In this document: piece after piece, positions 1 through 9,397 of the stretch
Layout: the number at the start of each line of letters is the position of its first letter
How positions within the stretch are numbered: the stretch's first letter is position 1
Assembly: GCA_030834905.1 (NCBI GenBank)
Contig: JAUQWZ010000011.1
Location: 310,001-374,000, forward strand
DNA: 64,000 bases
Reading direction: 5' to 3'
DNA from: Aggregatilineales bacterium
GTDB taxonomy: Bacteria; Chloroflexota; Anaerolineae; Aggregatilineales; Phototrophicaceae
Notes under the pieces: generated by a model
Database searches by the model: none
What the model saw: the letters and a program-made list of their open reading frames with translations, nothing else
Told to the model about the DNA's origin: nothing
Position numbers and translations under genes: made by a program

Positions 1-1457
1 TCTCCGGTCGCCGCGGAAATATTCTCAAACGCCTGGAAGTAGCGGACGCCATCCACCAGCGTCCCAACTGCCAGCAGCGCGAACACAGCAAATGCGGCGT
101 AAATGACGTAGCGTTGGGCGCGTGGATAGCGGTTATTGGCAATCGCCAGCCCCGCCAGCACGATCACAACCGCGCCGTAAACCCACAGCGGCGAGGGCGC
201 GGCTGCCGGGTAAGTGTCTTCCAGATAGTCGAGGTTATCCGGCTGCTCAATGGTCGATGCGAGGACAAGCGGGCGCGCAAACGTGGTAATCTGTCCACTG
301 TCCAACTGCCCCGGCACCAGCCGCGCGACAATGATCACGCACAGCACCGCCGCCAGCGCGCCGCCAAGCACGAACTTGGGACGAGTCCATTGACCGACGA
401 GTGACAGCGCCAGCGGCGCGGCTGAAATCAGGATTGCTGGAATATAGAGCGCCTGATGTTCCGGGCTGCCCGCGATCAGTATGGCGACCAGGGCGATGGC
501 AAACGTCACCAGACCGCCGATCTGCCAGCCGCGAGCGCTGCGAACACGATCCTGCGACGCCGAGATCAGCGCGCCCACCAGCGCAAGCAGACCGCCCGCA
601 TACAGCAGCGTCGGGTCCATCGGGTCGGCAATCAGCCCGCGCCCGATGAGGATGACCACCACTGTCACGCCGACCACCTCGGCGATGGTCATCAGCCGCC
701 CGCGCCGCGATGGTGTCCACTCGCCGCGCAGCACTGACAGCAGCGCCAGCGCGCCGATGAGCGCTGGCAGCGTGTAGCTCAAGGGTCCAATCGGGTCGCC
801 GCGCGAGATGCCGGCATAAAAGCCGTTGAAGCCTTCGACGGCGAAGATGAAGAAGCGGTAAAGCCAGTCAAACAGGAAGAAGTTCTGCGCCAGATTTTGC
901 AGCGTGACGTTGACGAACCCGCCGTTGGCGGCGAACATATAGCGCCACGCCAGCAGCACCGCCGGACCGCCCGCCAGGATGACCGGCAGATAGAAGATGA
1001 GCCGGAAAACCTTGATGCCGCGAAGCTGCTGATTGAGCAGCACCGCCATCAGCAGCGCTGTGCCCACCTGAAGCGGCACGCCGACAATGGCATAGTAAAA
1101 CGAGTTGTACATGGCTTGCGAGAAGCGCCGCCCGTGCGCGCCTTCGCCCAGCAGCAGCTCGCGATAATTTTCAACCCCTGACCAAACCGGCGTTTCGCCC
1201 AGTTTGTAATCGGTAAAGCTGTAGTAGAGTGACGCTACCGATGGACCCAGCACGAAGATCAGAAAGCCGAGAATCCACGGACCTGCGAATAAGAACCCCC
1301 AGAAAACCTTTTTTCGTTCCGAGGCGGAAAGTCCCAGCCGCCCGCCGACCCAACTTGCCAGCCGCCCTAATAGGTAGCTACCGACCACAATGAATAATAC
1401 GGTTGCCGCCGACCAGAGGAGAGTCTCAAGATGTGGCTGTAAGCTCGTCCCCTCCAT
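1..1457 (-). CDS. Sugar ABC transporter permease, MalF/UgpA type, with large membrane insertion (partial)
   Basis: Reverse-strand reading stays open from an ATG at 1457 to the window edge (485 codons, 3' end missing). The N-terminus has a TM segment, then a cytoplasmic stretch, then the usual start of a sugar permease (AGPWILGFLIFVLGP, SLYYSFTDYKL, and a segment ending YNSFYYAIVGVPLQVG). After the segment containing FRLIFYLPVILAGGPAVLL, the expected EAA loop does not follow. Instead there are about 300 residues of mostly hydrophobic, Ala/Leu/Val-rich sequence with several likely TM helices. Ordinary family members are 290-320 residues in total, so this one is greatly expanded; the EAA motif should lie beyond base 1. 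It sits 116 bp downstream of a binding-protein gene on the same strand and probably forms a sugar importer with it. Family assignment is firm; substrate is unknown. Confidence 0.8.
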   Translation of the reverse strand, partial: MEGTSLQPHLETLLWSAATVLFIVVGSYLLGRLASWVGGRLGLSASERKKVFWGFLFAGPWILGFLIFVLGPSVASLYYSFTDYKLGETPVWSGVENYRELLLGEGAHGRRFSQAMYNSFYYAIVGVPLQVGTALLMAVLLNQQLRGIKVFRLIFYLPVILAGGPAVLLAWRYMFAANGGFVNVTLQNLAQNFFLFDWLYRFFIFAVEGFNGFYAGISRGDPIGPLSYTLPALIGALALLSVLRGEWTPSRRGRLMTIAEVVGVTVVVILIGRGLIADPMDPTLLYAGGLLALVGALISASQDRVRSARGWQIGGLVTFAIALVAILIAGSPEHQALYIPAILISAAPLALSLVGQWTRPKFVLGGALAAVLCVIIVARLVPGQLDSGQITTFARPLVLASTIEQPDNLDYLEDTYPAAAPSPLWVYGAVVIVLAGLAIANNRYPRAQRYVIYAAFAVFALLAVGTLVDGVRYFQAFENISAATG

Positions 1458-1527
1458 ACTGCTTGATCCCCTTTGTGAAATCGCTTACTTTAAGGTGTAG
1501 TTCTCCCGCGCGCTGGCGGGCGAAGGC

Positions 1528-1556
1528 GCGTGAGTGCCGGTGAACGGCACCCACGC
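1528..1556 (-). terminator. Intercistronic hairpin between binding protein and permease
   Basis: An 11-bp stem with one internal mismatch (GCGTG, one unpaired position, GTGCCG) and a 5-nt loop lies between the binding-protein stop and the permease start on the minus strand. There is no T-run. It probably stabilises the upstream message or attenuates read-through, giving more binding protein than permease. Confidence 0.45.
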
Positions 1557-1573
1557 ATTGTGAGAGGTAAAAC

Positions 1574-2821
1574 TTAGTTCAGATAGCCGTTGTCTTCGAG
1601 GATGGCGTCGTATTCTTCCTTCAACGCCTGCTGTGTGTCCTCAAGGCTCTGCTGGTCGCTCAGGAACAGATTGACCTGCTCGCGGATCAGCGGGCGCAGT
1701 TCAGCGCTGGCGCGGATATCCGAGAAGCTGCGACCATATTCGACTGCCGCATCAAGCAGGCGATCCCACACCGGGTTGCTCTCGCGCAGTTCTTCCCAGG
1801 CATCCTGGCGTACTGGCGTGAAACCGGCGACCGACACCAGCGCGCTCGCGTTTTCGGTGCTGGTGATGAACTTCAGGAAATCAACTGCCAGCGTCGGGTC
1901 TTCGACATAAGCGGGTACTGCCAGCCAGTCGATGAAGATCTGGACAATCGGTGAGCCGTTTTCGCCCGCCGGATACGGTCCAATGGCGATGTCGTCCCAC
2001 AGCGCGTCGCTGGTAGAGGGCATATTCCACATCGGGAAGATACCGCTGACGACGCTGCCGGAAGCAATCGGCACGCCTTCAATCGGCGGCAGTCCGGCGG
2101 TGGTTTCGTCAACCATCATGGTGCGGCGGCGGTCATACATGTACTGAAGCGCTTCGGCGGTGGCTTCGCTGTCAAAGGCGCTGGAGCCGTCTTCGTTATA
2201 CAGCTCGCCGCCAGCACTCCACAGATAGCCAATAAATTCCTGGTCATCAAACAGCCCGGCACCGATGTCCATGAAGCCCATCTGAACCATGGCGTTGTCT
2301 TCGACAAGGCTGTTTTCAGCCGTGAATGCCAGCGCATCGGCAAAGGTCAGCGGAGGAATGGCGTCCGGGTTGGCTGCCAGGTCGGTGCGGTAGAAGATCG
2401 GGCGGGGACTCATCAGCAGCGGCAGACCGCGCAGGTGTCCGTCCCAGGTCACGGTATCGATTGCCGCGGGCAGGAACTGATCGAGTTCTTCCCAGTCGGA
2501 AAGATACGGGTCGAGATCAGCCAGAAGATTGCCAAAGGTAGCGGCGTATTCCGAGCCAAGATAAACGATTTCGGGACCATCGCCGGTCGTAATCCAGCCA
2601 GCCACGGTGGCGTCAAAATCGCCCCAGCCGCCGGTCAGGATATCGAGCTGAACGTCAGGGTGGGTTTCCTGGAAGGCGGGGAAAGCCGTCTCGCGGAACC
2701 AGTTCATCGTATCTTCGGTCAAGCCGGTGATGTAGATTTCCAGCGTCTCTCCCTGCGCGAAGACCGGCAGCGAAACCGAAAGCAGTAGTGCAACCAGAAC
2801 AAAAACCATCGAACGCTTCAT
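1574..2821 (-). CDS. Extracellular solute-binding protein, family 1 (sugar ABC transporter)
   Basis: The 415-residue product begins with a clear Sec signal peptide (MKRSMVFVLVALLLSVSLP, cleavage near VFAQG) and no lipobox Cys. The mature protein has the family-1 binding-protein pattern, starting ETLEIYITGL and including WITTGDGPEIVYLG, an ASGSVVSGIFPMWNMP region and a helical C-terminus. The reading frame extends upstream to 2884, but the ATG at 2821 has GAGGAG seven bases before it and gives the signal peptide at the exact N-terminus, so I chose it. It captures a sugar or oligosaccharide outside the membrane and hands it to the permease encoded next. A near-consensus promoter lies upstream at 3037-3065. 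Substrate cannot be read from sequence. Confidence 0.88.
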   Translation of the reverse strand: MKRSMVFVLVALLLSVSLPVFAQGETLEIYITGLTEDTMNWFRETAFPAFQETHPDVQLDILTGGWGDFDATVAGWITTGDGPEIVYLGSEYAATFGNLLADLDPYLSDWEELDQFLPAAIDTVTWDGHLRGLPLLMSPRPIFYRTDLAANPDAIPPLTFADALAFTAENSLVEDNAMVQMGFMDIGAGLFDDQEFIGYLWSAGGELYNEDGSSAFDSEATAEALQYMYDRRRTMMVDETTAGLPPIEGVPIASGSVVSGIFPMWNMPSTSDALWDDIAIGPYPAGENGSPIVQIFIDWLAVPAYVEDPTLAVDFLKFITSTENASALVSVAGFTPVRQDAWEELRESNPVWDRLLDAAVEYGRSFSDIRASAELRPLIREQVNLFLSDQQSLEDTQQALKEEYDAILEDNGYLN

Positions 2822-3002
2822 ATCCAAACTCCTCAAAATGTTAGTTTGTTTGACGACAGCCGAGTACAGCTTCTTATCGGTCACGTTGTGGTTAGGTCCT
2901 CACCTCCTCAGACTGGCTCACGGTGTGCGCGCCCACACGGGCAGCGGTTGAATAAGGGCATCAGACGGTTCAGAATAGCTGGAAAACGAGCAGCTTGATT
3001 AG

Positions 3003-3014
3003 TTAGTTAACTGA
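3003..3014. promoter_or_regulatory. Possible operator in transporter leader
   Basis: TTAGTTAACTGA is an inverted repeat around GTTAAC with one mismatched pair. It lies about 20 bp downstream of the predicted minus-strand start site, where a repressor would act. It is short and AT-rich, so chance is a real possibility. Confidence 0.25.
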
Positions 3015-3036
3015 ACTTACTTACCCTTTTGCCCCC

Positions 3037-3065
3037 ATTTTAGGGCGCAAAGTTCGGTTTGTCAA
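3037..3065 (-). promoter_or_regulatory. Sigma-70-type promoter for the sugar transporter operon
   Basis: On the minus strand, TTGACA (3065-3060) is followed by a 17-bp spacer and TAAAAT (3042-3037). This is an almost perfect housekeeping promoter pointing at the binding-protein gene. The resulting leader is about 200 nt long. Confidence 0.65.
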
Positions 3066-3252
3066 CATCCTCGCGCGCGGTTTCGTCGGGCAGCCGAAAA
3101 AAGCGAGCATGATTTCTTACAGATTGCACAAATGGAGGGGACGGTCACACAGCGCGGACAGCCGAACAGATTTGCATGTGTACGCTATACTCAAGCACAA
3201 TTGGTTTAGCGTCAGCAATATACAACCTCATCGAACTTCAGGAGCAATTGAC

Positions 3253-3621
3253 ATGCAAGATGAAGACTTGTCCAGACATGAACGCCTGATCAACGTTATG
3301 AGCTACCTGATGGAGCTGTACCACGAGGAAACGTATGAGGAAGAGGTCGATCTGCGTAAGGAACTCAGCAGCGCAATACACGCTGTGTTTGAGGCGTCGC
3401 AGGCGGCGGGGCGTATTGATTCGCCGGAGATATTCATAAACGTCGGCATCAACTACACGCCCAAAAGTGCTGCCCACATCACCATCACGATTAAGCGCGG
3501 CGGACGCCCCGACCGGCACCACAGCTACTACGGTGAGGGCGCTGGCTTCGGAATCTCCAAAGCATCGGTAGAACGGATGGAACGCTATATAGAGGAGAGC
3601 GATCAGGAATATCGAGCGTAG
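3253..3621 (+). CDS. Hypothetical protein, 122 aa
   Basis: I do not recognise the family. The chosen ATG at 3253 follows GGAG with good spacing; the upstream in-frame extension to 3109 has no signal and lies in promoter-like sequence. The product is acidic and soluble. Its N-terminal half is predicted helical (RLINVMSYLMELYHEE onward) and its C-terminal half looks like an alpha/beta fold (EIFINVGINYTPKSAAHITI). No TM segment, cysteine cluster or catalytic motif is visible. It ends 84 bp before the histidine kinase gene and could be co-transcribed with it, but nothing links the functions. Confidence 0.6.
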   Translation: MQDEDLSRHERLINVMSYLMELYHEETYEEEVDLRKELSSAIHAVFEASQAAGRIDSPEIFINVGINYTPKSAAHITITIKRGGRPDRHHSYYGEGAGFGISKASVERMERYIEESDQEYRA

Positions 3622-3705
3622 CATTGAAGTCCGCCAGCCCTGCACGAATCGAATCCGCCTAACGGGGTTACAATAATTACGATTAATTAATCCGGTGAGG
3701 TGAAT

Positions 3706-5415
3706 ATGATTCGGCGCTGGTTCGCCGCGCCCCAGCACGAGGATGAGTATCTGGCATTCTCGCTGTGGGCGCTGCATTACACACTGTTGATTATCATTGC
3801 TATAATCCTGTGTTTTGCGCTCCTGATCACTTCACCAGCGCAGTTAATCTTTTTGCCCATTGCGCTGCTGTTGTTTGGCACCTGTTATGTGCTGCTGCGC
3901 AGCAATCACTATCAGCTTGCCAGCGCGCTGTTTATTGGCGGCTTCTGGCTGGTAATTACCATCGCTTCGTTGAGCATCAACGGCATTCGCAATTCCAGCC
4001 TCAGCGGCTATGCCATCGTCATCATCTACACCGCCATCCTCTTTTCATCGCGCCAGGTGATCATCGTCACCGGACTGAGCATTCTTTCTGGCGCGGTTCT
4101 CTACATTGGCGAAATCCAGGGCGTTCTTCCCCTGCGCACCACTGAACTCTTTTTACTGGATCGCTTTGCTCAACTGATGGGGCTGTTTATCGCCAGCGGC
4201 ATCCTGCTCTCTGCCGCCTCGCGTGTGATTCGCCGCAGCGTTAGTCAGAGTCGTCAGCATCAGCAGGCGCTCGAACAGCGCAACGCGCAGCTTGAACAGG
4301 AAATTCTGGAACGCCAGCGCGTCGAAGCCGACCTGCGATCCAGCGAAGAGCGCTACCGGCTGCTCTTTGAAAACGCCAGTCTGGCGGCGGTGATTTATGA
4401 TCGGGAGGGCGAACTGCTGCTGATTAACCAGTCTGGGGCAGATTTGTTTGGCAAACCCATTGCCGAATTGCAGGGACTCACCGTCCATGAACTGTTCTCG
4501 CCAGAAGACGCCGGTTACGCGCTGGCGCATCATCACCGGGTCATGGATTCCAGAAAAGCAGAGATTATCGAAGGGCACACCACTCTGCCCACTGGCAGGG
4601 AGATCTATTACCACCGCCATGTGATGCCCCTGCCATCGGATGAATCCGGTTCAATTTCGCAGGTACTGGTACTTACAGCCGATGTCACCGAGCGCAAACG
4701 AGCCGAGCAGCAGGAACACGCGCTGCATATTGCCAACGAGAAAAACGCCTTCTTTACCGACTTTTTCAGCACCATTTCGCACGATCTCAAGACGCCCCTC
4801 ACCGTCATGAAAACCAGCCTCTACCTGCTGGAGCGCGTCGCCAATGATGAACGCCGCAAAGAAAAGCTTAGCCAGATCGAGGAACAGGTCGATCTGCTGG
4901 ACGAGTACATTCAGGACATGCTGGCGATTTCGCGGCTGGAACATCTCCCCAGCTTTCGTAAAGAGGCGGTTGCGCTTCAGCCGATAATCGCCGAAGTTGT
5001 CACGCAGTTACGACCCCGCGCCGACCACAAACAGATCGACTGCCAGATCAGACAGACTGACATACTGCCGCCGATCATGGCTGACGCGGATCAATTCCGC
5101 CGCGCGCTGGTCAATCTGGTCGAAAACGCCATCAATTACACGCCGCCAAATGGAACAATCACGGTCTCGGCGGAACACGCCAACGAAGCCGCCGTGATCG
5201 AAATTCAGGACACGGGCATGGGTATCGCCGCGGAGGACTTGCCGCGTATTTTCGAACGCTTTTACCGGACTCCCGCTGCCCGTTCTGCCGAGGATAAAGG
5301 CACAGGTCTGGGGCTGGCAATCGTCAAGCGTATCATCGACATGCACAATGGCACGATTGAAGTCAGCAGCGAATTGGGACATGGAACCATTTTTCGTATC
5401 CGTCTCCCGGCGTGA
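3706..5415 (+). CDS. Membrane-bound sensor histidine kinase with PAS domain
   Basis: The 569-residue product has five or six TM helices in residues 15-165, a coiled-coil linker (about 175-210), a PAS domain (about 210-330), a HisKA dimerisation domain with the H box SHDLKTPLT, and a HATPase_c domain. The N box (LVENAINYTPP), G1 (DTGMGIA), F box (RIFERFYR) and G2 (GTGLGLAIV) are all intact. It should autophosphorylate on the H-box His. GTG at 3700 is possible, but ATG at 3706 lies six bases after GAGG. No response regulator is adjacent, so it is an orphan kinase. It converges on the sugar-kinase gene with only 18 bp between the stops. The signal sensed is unknown. Confidence 0.92.
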   Translation: MIRRWFAAPQHEDEYLAFSLWALHYTLLIIIAIILCFALLITSPAQLIFLPIALLLFGTCYVLLRSNHYQLASALFIGGFWLVITIASLSINGIRNSSLSGYAIVIIYTAILFSSRQVIIVTGLSILSGAVLYIGEIQGVLPLRTTELFLLDRFAQLMGLFIASGILLSAASRVIRRSVSQSRQHQQALEQRNAQLEQEILERQRVEADLRSSEERYRLLFENASLAAVIYDREGELLLINQSGADLFGKPIAELQGLTVHELFSPEDAGYALAHHHRVMDSRKAEIIEGHTTLPTGREIYYHRHVMPLPSDESGSISQVLVLTADVTERKRAEQQEHALHIANEKNAFFTDFFSTISHDLKTPLTVMKTSLYLLERVANDERRKEKLSQIEEQVDLLDEYIQDMLAISRLEHLPSFRKEAVALQPIIAEVVTQLRPRADHKQIDCQIRQTDILPPIMADADQFRRALVNLVENAINYTPPNGTITVSAEHANEAAVIEIQDTGMGIAAEDLPRIFERFYRTPAARSAEDKGTGLGLAIVKRIIDMHNGTIEVSSELGHGTIFRIRLPA

Positions 5416-5433
5416 ACCGAAGCTGAACTGTCC

Positions 5434-6348
5434 CTACAACGCTTTTGTCTCCGTCCCGGCAAGGACGCGCTCAAAATCCTCGATGCTGAACTGCCCGCCG
5501 CCAACTGACAGCGCGTTCGCCGTCCCGGCTGCCACCGCCCGCCGTAAGCCATCCTGGGTCGCGCCGAATGCCGCAAGCGCCGCCAGAAACGAATCGCCGC
5601 TGCCAACCGGACTCCTGATCGGCAGGGTCGGCGGCTGGGCGGCAAACCGCCCTTCCCGACTGACCATCACCGCCCCCGCCGCGCCAAGCGTGACGACAAC
5701 CGCGCCGCCGATGCGCCGGTGTACCCGCCCCGCCGCTTCAACCGCCTCGGCGATCCCGGCGACAACCTTAATCAGGGCAGTGCCGATTTCTTCGTCGTTG
5801 ACCTTGATATTGACGCCTTCAACCGAGAGCGCCGCCCGCAGCGCTATGCCGCTGCTGTCCACCCAGACGGGCTTGCCGGTAGCGACCAGCGCCTGAATCA
5901 GATCGTGGCAGGCACTTTCGCTGACGCCGGGCGGCAGGCTGCCACTCAGGCAGATGGCGGCGGCTTGCCCTGTCTGCGCCAGCGCATCGGTCTGGAACTA
6001 CGCCCACACCTCAGCCGGCATCGCGCGCCCCGTTTCATTAATGAGCGTTGCGCCCGCTTCATCAACGATGATGGTACAGGTGCGGGTTTCGCCGTCATAC
6101 CACGTCCACGCGCCGGACATCCCCTCACGTTCGGCAAGCTCGGCGACCAGCCGACCGGTGTGCCCGCCCAGCGGCGAAAGACACAGCGGATCAGCGCCAA
6201 GAATACGGGCAGCGCGGGCGACATTCAGCCCTTTACCGCCTGCCACCATCAGCACATCCGAGGTGCGAAAAATCTCACCCGCCCGAAAATTGGACACGGT
6301 CAGGGTGCGGTCAAGCGCGGGATTGGGGGTAATGCAGAGCAGCTTCAT
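5434..6348 (-). pseudogene. PfkB-family sugar-phosphate kinase (LacC/FruK type) interrupted by an in-frame amber codon
   Basis: The reading frame from ATG 6348 to the stop at 5434 encodes a full-length (304-codon) PfkB kinase, but codon 117 (5998-6000) is TAG. Both halves are in the same frame and show family motifs: TPNPALDRT and GGKGLNVARA in the N-terminal half, SGSLPPGV just after the stop, and GSGDSFLAALAAFG with the catalytic Asp near the C-terminus. One C-to-T change from a Gln codon would explain the stop. Members of this family phosphorylate tagatose-6-phosphate or fructose-1-phosphate. The gene follows a LacD-like aldolase by 39 bp. The break may be a recent nonsense mutation or a sequencing error; the rest shows no decay. 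Confidence 0.8.
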
Positions 6349-6387
6349 CGATTCACCTGCCGTGTAGCAAGAATAGAATGTTCATTT

Positions 6388-7356
6388 TCAGTAGGCTTCA
6401 TACCACGTTCCGACCAGCGGCGGCGGGCTGAAATAGTCCGTCCAGGGACGCGCCAGCGCATCGCACAATTCGGTCGTGCGCTGCATCCGCTGGTAGGCGA
6501 TGTCGCGCAGGAACAGGCTGCGATCTTCGCCAGTGAGCGCCGTCGCTTCCTGCCAGACCGCCCGACCAACCGCGACCCCGGACGCGCCCGCCTGACAGGC
6601 AGCCGTCACCTGCTTGAGGTACGTCTCGAAAGCGACCGACGCCGACAGCAGCACCCAGGGAACGCGGCTGGCTTTCGTCAGTTCGGCGCAGGCAGCGAAC
6701 CAGCGCGATTCGTCGGCTTCGGCGGTGATATCCAGCGGAAACTCCGCTTTGAGGATATCGATGCCCAGCGGCGTCAGGCGGCGGGCTGTCTCGATGACGA
6801 CTTCATAGCGTTCCTGCGGCGGCAGTTTCTTAACGCTGGGATCGGGCGAGTACGACAGCGGCTCGACGAACAGCGGCAGTTCATGTTTAGCGCAGTCGTC
6901 GGCAACCTGTTTCACCAGCGCCTCAATGGGCGCGGCGGTTGGCGCGTCTGGATGATAGTAAACCAACAGCTTGGCAGCGCTGGCGCCCATACGCCGCGCC
7001 TTCTCAACGCTCCAGTCGGGCAGCACCTGGCTTTCACGCGCCGTCGGGTCGCCGGTGTAGCCGGTCGCTTCCAGCGCTACCAGCAGCCCAACCGAGCCGG
7101 GCAGCGCGCCAGCGGTCACACACTGCGCCGCACCCACTTCCGGGTCGAGCAGCACCGCGCTGGCAGCCGGGGCAAGCGCCGCGATCACCTGCTGCTTGAA
7201 GGCGCTCATGTCGGCATCCGACACCTGATCGGGGTTATCGGGGCGCAGGGCGTTGCGCAGATTATTGCGGTGGTCAAGCGCCAGCACTGCCAGCGAATGG
7301 TTGGCGGTGCTGCACTGCTGCAATAGGCGATATTTCCCAAGTGAAAGTGTAGCCAT
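6388..7356 (-). CDS. Tagatose-1,6-bisphosphate aldolase-like protein (LacD family)
   Basis: The 322-residue product resembles the class I LacD/DeoC-like aldolase family. ALDHRNNLRNAL lies near the N-terminus, AAKLLVYYHPDAP in the middle, and DILKAEFPLD carries the probable Schiff-base Lys. The C-terminal part has the barrel-closing GVAVGRAVWQEA. The upstream in-frame start at 7380 is less likely than ATG 7356, which has AAGGA eight bases before it. It would split a ketohexose bisphosphate into DHAP and glyceraldehyde-3-phosphate. Directly downstream is the PfkB kinase that could make its substrate, so the pair resembles a tagatose or related hexose-phosphate route. Exact substrate is not certain. 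Confidence 0.8.
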   Translation of the reverse strand: MATLSLGKYRLLQQCSTANHSLAVLALDHRNNLRNALRPDNPDQVSDADMSAFKQQVIAALAPAASAVLLDPEVGAAQCVTAGALPGSVGLLVALEATGYTGDPTARESQVLPDWSVEKARRMGASAAKLLVYYHPDAPTAAPIEALVKQVADDCAKHELPLFVEPLSYSPDPSVKKLPPQERYEVVIETARRLTPLGIDILKAEFPLDITAEADESRWFAACAELTKASRVPWVLLSASVAFETYLKQVTAACQAGASGVAVGRAVWQEATALTGEDRSLFLRDIAYQRMQRTTELCDALARPWTDYFSPPPLVGTWYEAY

Positions 7357-7661
7357 CTGATTTTCCTTCGTGTTAAGCACGTCTCTCTACCAGCCGCCAG
7401 AGCTGATTTGAGGTTCTGGGTGGAGAAACCAAGTCGATATTCTGCCGTTGAGATTACCTCGTATCGCCCGGAATGTCAGCAGGATGACGATGACCGCCGC
7501 CTCACTACAATATGCGCCACATGACGAATTTCCTGTGTAATGGCGTCAGACGACACTGGCGGCATCCACACGCTTCCATAATTTGTTACAATAAACGTAT
7601 ACAGAAGCGCGCGGTTTTCGTGACGCATCGCCGCAGACAAAAAAATGGAAGGGGCTTCTTC

Positions 7662-9389
7662 ATGGAACGTTCCGAGATCATCCAACATTATCGGCAGCAG
7701 CCAGAAGTGGATGTGCTGATCATCGGCGCGGGCATTAACGGCATCGGCACTTTTCGCGATCTGGGGCTGCAAGGCGTCAGCGTGCTGATGGTTGATCGGT
7801 CTGACTTGTGTTCCGGGGCGAGCGCGACCTCTACCCGACTGGCACACGGCGGCATCCGCTACCTTGAAAACGGCGAATTCCGGCTGGTGCGCGAATCGCT
7901 GCTGGAACGCAACCTGCTGCTGCGGAATGCGCCGCACGCCGTCTACCCGCTGCTGTTCACCATCCCGCTGTACAGCCACTTCTCCGGCTTCCTCAACGCG
8001 CCGCTGAAATTCGTCGGGCTGCTCCAGCGCCCAAGCGAGCGCGGTTCGCTGGTCATCCGCATTGGCTTGTTCTTTTACGACTGGTTCACCCGCAAGAGCC
8101 GGGCAACGCCCACTCACAAGATGCTCAGCCGTGAAGCCGCCCTGAAAAAACATCCCGGCATGAACCCGCAGATCGTCGGCGCGGGCACCTACTATGACGC
8201 CGTCCTGCACTACGCCGAACGCATCGCTATGGAGATCGCCCTCGACGCGGAGGCGCAGTCTGATAAGGCGCACGCGCTCACCTACGTCAGCGCGGCAGAC
8301 GCGGCGGGCGATACCGTCCAGCTTAAGGATGAGCTATCCGGCGAAACCTTCGACGTGAAACCGCGCATCGTCATCAACGCCGGCGGACCATGGATCGACT
8401 TCGTCAACCGCCGCATGAATCAGGAGACGCGCTTCATCGGGGGCACCAAAGGCTCGCACATCATGGTCGATCATCCTGAGCTGCACAGAATCCTAAACAA
8501 CAGCGCCCTCTACTTTGAGAACAAGGACGGGCGGCTGCTGTTCGTCGCGCCGATGGAAGATCGCGTGCAGATTGGCACGACCGACATTCGCATCGAAGAC
8601 CCGGACGACGCGATCTGCACTGACGAGGAAATTGACTATTTCTTCACCTCGCTCAAACACGTCATCCCAGGCGTGCAGGTGGATCGTTCGCACATTGTCT
8701 TCCACTTCTCAGGCGTGCGTCCGCTGCCCAGCAGCGACGCCGGTTTCACCGGCATGGTCAGCCGCGACCACAGTATTCGGACAGTTGAGCCGGACGACGA
8801 CATCCACTTCCCGATCCACTCGCTGATCGGCGGCAAGTGGACGACCTATCGCGCCTTTGCCGAGCAGGTGACGGATAAAGTGCTGGCAGCGCTTGGGCGC
8901 AGCCGTCAGGCGACCACCGAACACCTGCCTATCGGCGGCGGCGCAGGCTACCCGCAGGATGAGGCGACAAAGACCCAGTGGATCAAGCGCGTGAGCGACG
9001 CGGGCGGTTTGCCAATCGAGCGCGTGGAAACCCTGCTCCAGCGCTACGGCACCCGCGCCGAAGCCGTCGTGACTTATCTGGCTGGCGGTGAAGATCGCCC
9101 GCTGCCCGCGCTGCCACACTTCAGCCAGCGCGAGATCATGTTCATCGCGCTGAATGAAAAGGTGGTACATCTGGACGACGTGCTGCTGCGGCGCACGCTG
9201 CTCGCCCTGATGGGGCGTGTTGATGGCGCGGGACTGGTACAGCTTGCCGACGCCGTCGGCGCGGCGCTCGGTTGGTCAGCAGAGCAGAAGCACGCCGAAA
9301 TAGAGCGAACCGCCGCGCTGCTCCAGCGGCAGCATGGCGTATCAGCGGAGAAGCTGCAACCGGCGACGGCTGACGTCAGCGCATCCTGA
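7662..9389 (+). CDS. glpD: FAD-dependent glycerol-3-phosphate dehydrogenase
   Basis: The 575-residue product oxidises glycerol-3-phosphate to DHAP and passes electrons to the quinone pool at the membrane face. The N-terminal dinucleotide-binding motif VLIIGAGINGIGT is followed by the family signature CSGASATSTRLAHGGIRYLE, and later by RIVINAGGPWIDFV, FVAPMEDRVQIGTTD and GGKWTTYRAFAEQVTD. The C-terminal helical DAO_C domain is present. The frame is open from 7512, but ATG 7662 has GGAAGGGG before it and matches the family N-terminus. It is transcribed away from the aldolase gene, with about 300 bp between them. DHAP links it to the aldolase product. Confidence 0.95.
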   Translation: MERSEIIQHYRQQPEVDVLIIGAGINGIGTFRDLGLQGVSVLMVDRSDLCSGASATSTRLAHGGIRYLENGEFRLVRESLLERNLLLRNAPHAVYPLLFTIPLYSHFSGFLNAPLKFVGLLQRPSERGSLVIRIGLFFYDWFTRKSRATPTHKMLSREAALKKHPGMNPQIVGAGTYYDAVLHYAERIAMEIALDAEAQSDKAHALTYVSAADAAGDTVQLKDELSGETFDVKPRIVINAGGPWIDFVNRRMNQETRFIGGTKGSHIMVDHPELHRILNNSALYFENKDGRLLFVAPMEDRVQIGTTDIRIEDPDDAICTDEEIDYFFTSLKHVIPGVQVDRSHIVFHFSGVRPLPSSDAGFTGMVSRDHSIRTVEPDDDIHFPIHSLIGGKWTTYRAFAEQVTDKVLAALGRSRQATTEHLPIGGGAGYPQDEATKTQWIKRVSDAGGLPIERVETLLQRYGTRAEAVVTYLAGGEDRPLPALPHFSQREIMFIALNEKVVHLDDVLLRRTLLALMGRVDGAGLVQLADAVGAALGWSAEQKHAEIERTAALLQRQHGVSAEKLQPATADVSAS

Positions 9390-9397
9390 GGACATAT

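Larger units (their letters stand above)
2822..3252. other. Divergent intergenic region (431 bp)
   Basis: Non-coding region between the minus-strand sugar transporter operon and the plus-strand gene at 3253. It holds a strong minus-strand promoter (3037-3065), a short inverted repeat just inside the transcribed leader (3003-3014) and a roughly 200-nt 5' leader for the binding-protein message. No conserved RNA motif was recognised. For the plus-strand gene, TATACT at 3186-3191 is a possible -10 box, but no convincing -35 pairs with it. Confidence 0.6.

Noticed and set aside
5434..6348. Frameshift splitting the PfkB kinase gene
   Set aside because: Both halves are in the same frame (start-to-start distance is a multiple of three); the break is a single TAG codon.
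5719..7326. 535-codon open frame on the plus strand
   Set aside because: It lies antisense to the aldolase and kinase genes, whose family motifs are clear, and its Arg/Gln/His-rich composition is typical of GC-rich antisense frames.
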